Below, piece by piece: positions 5,107 through 5,878 of a stretch of DNA of 5,878 bases. The notes beneath the pieces are model-generated. The model was not told where the DNA came from, ran no database searches, and saw only the letters and a program-made list of their open reading frames with translations. The translations under genes and the position numbers were made by a program. Source of the stretch: JAICQQ01 sp965651135 (GTDB lineage: Bacteria > Myxococcota_A > Polyangia > Polyangiales > Polyangiaceae); contig CBFGRJ010000446.1 of assembly GCA_965651135.1 (NCBI GenBank), positions 1 through 5,878 of the forward strand, read 5' to 3'. Position 1 is the first letter of the stretch; every line of letters starts with the position of its first letter.

Positions 5107-5878
5107 ATGTGGCTCGATGGGCTCGTGGCTGGCCCTCACGACAGCATCGTCAAGGCGTTCTTCGCGAACACCGAAGACGCGGCTTCCGCACTCGCCTCTG
5201 CCCTTCCCAAGGCCATTGCCGAGCGCATCGACTGGAGTTCACTCCGTCACGCCAATCTCAATCTCGTTGATCGCAAACTCAGGGCGTACTACTCCGACAT
5301 CGTCTTCACGGCACGCATCCAAGATCGCAAGGTCATTCTCTACGTGCTGGTCGAGCACCAGAGCACGAACGACCCCTTGATGCCGTTCCGGATGCTTCGA
5401 TACTGCGTGCTACTCTGGGATGCTTTCCTCAAGGACAATCCGGACAGCAAGCAGCTCCCTGCTCTGATCCCTGTCGTTCTGCACCATGGACAGCAGAGCT
5501 GGACCTCGCCCAGCGAGCTTTCGGAAATTATCGATCTTCCAGACGACGTCCAGCGGCTCGCCGGCAACCACATCCCGAACTTCCGTTTCTTTCTCGACGA
5601 CCTCAGCGCAGTCGATGACGAAACCCTGCGAGCTCGTTCATTGACCCTCCTGATGCTCGCCTGCATGGTCGTGCTCAAGAAATCTCCCAAGTCCACCGAC
5701 TTGCTTGCCGTCTTTAGCAAGTGGCGCGATCTTTTCATCCAGATCGCTCACGCTCCCAACGGACGGGATGCGCTACGCCTGCTCTTGGAGTATATTTCCG
5801 TCACCACTGATGCTGACCCAGAAAACGTCCATGAGTTCGCCAAGTTGATTGGACCCGTCGCTGAGGAGGCCTACATGA
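5107..5878 (+). CDS. Rpn-family recombination-promoting nuclease / putative transposase, 3' end cut
   Basis: The 257 codons present match the Rpn / Transposase_31 family of PD-(D/E)XK DNA endonucleases, which in E. coli (RpnA-E) promote RecA-independent recombination. Family hallmarks are GPHDSIVKAFF at 9-19, VDRKLRAYYSDIVF (54-67) with Asp64, and LYVLVEHQST (78-87) with Glu83 and Gln85 as the E-x-Q of the active site. These are followed by DPLMPFRMLRYCVLLW (89-104) and PALIPVVLHHGQQSW. The active-site residues are intact. The open frame reaches the window edge at GPVAEEAYM, where relatives usually continue into a charged, Glu/Arg-rich C-terminal tail. ATG 5107 is the first in-frame ATG after the TAA at 5083; GTG 5125 is an alternative. 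Neither has a good ribosome binding site. Its codons look less strongly G/C-ending than the neighbours, by eye, which would fit horizontal gain. It diverges from tetR. Confidence 0.9.
   Translation, partial: MWLDGLVAGPHDSIVKAFFANTEDAASALASALPKAIAERIDWSSLRHANLNLVDRKLRAYYSDIVFTARIQDRKVILYVLVEHQSTNDPLMPFRMLRYCVLLWDAFLKDNPDSKQLPALIPVVLHHGQQSWTSPSELSEIIDLPDDVQRLAGNHIPNFRFFLDDLSAVDDETLRARSLTLLMLACMVVLKKSPKSTDLLAVFSKWRDLFIQIAHAPNGRDALRLLLEYISVTTDADPENVHEFAKLIGPVAEEAYM

Overview
The window is GC-rich and probably comes from a myxobacterium or a close relative (Myxococcota). The clues are a lipoprotein with a long Ser/Thr/Gly linker, a membrane-anchored eukaryote-like Ser/Thr kinase, a DUF6178-type protein and a near-consensus sigma-54 promoter. 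This is inferred from gene content; there is no marker gene here. I see no rRNA, tRNA, CRISPR array or complete insertion sequence.

Layout, left to right. (1) 1-553, minus strand: the N-terminal 184 codons of a secreted lipoprotein that runs off the left edge. (2) 554-1193: a 640-base stretch with no convincing gene. It holds a short tandem repeat near 620-660, a phased direct repeat near 956-976 and some small inverted repeats. (3) 1194-2567, minus strand: a complete PknB-like Ser/Thr protein kinase with one transmembrane helix and a short extracytoplasmic tail. Just upstream, at 2605-2621, lies an excellent match to a -24/-12 (sigma-54) promoter at the right distance from the ribosome binding site and start codon. 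(4) 2848-4257 and 4254-4907, minus strand: a two-gene operon of a TetR-family repressor followed by a DUF6178-type protein of unknown function. The two overlap by ATGA. A perfect 11-bp-arm inverted repeat sits immediately upstream of the tetR start and is the likely operator. (5) 5107-5878, plus strand: an Rpn-family (Transposase_31, PD-(D/E)XK) nuclease, divergent from tetR and cut by the right edge. A 19-codon upstream reading frame in the same frame is separated from it by a TAA stop.

The TetR protein probably represses itself and the DUF6178 gene from the palindromic operator, so the DUF6178 protein should be made when the TetR ligand appears. The kinase lies 280 bases downstream with its own sigma-54 promoter, so it probably answers to an enhancer-binding activator and not to TetR. 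The most interesting signals are the sigma-54 promoter, the operator with no Shine-Dalgarno before tetR, and the 12-bp in-frame repeat that gives the DUF6178 protein a glycine-zipper-like segment. I did not find a clearly new multi-gene system. The best candidate for undescribed biology is the autoregulated TetR/DUF6178 pair.
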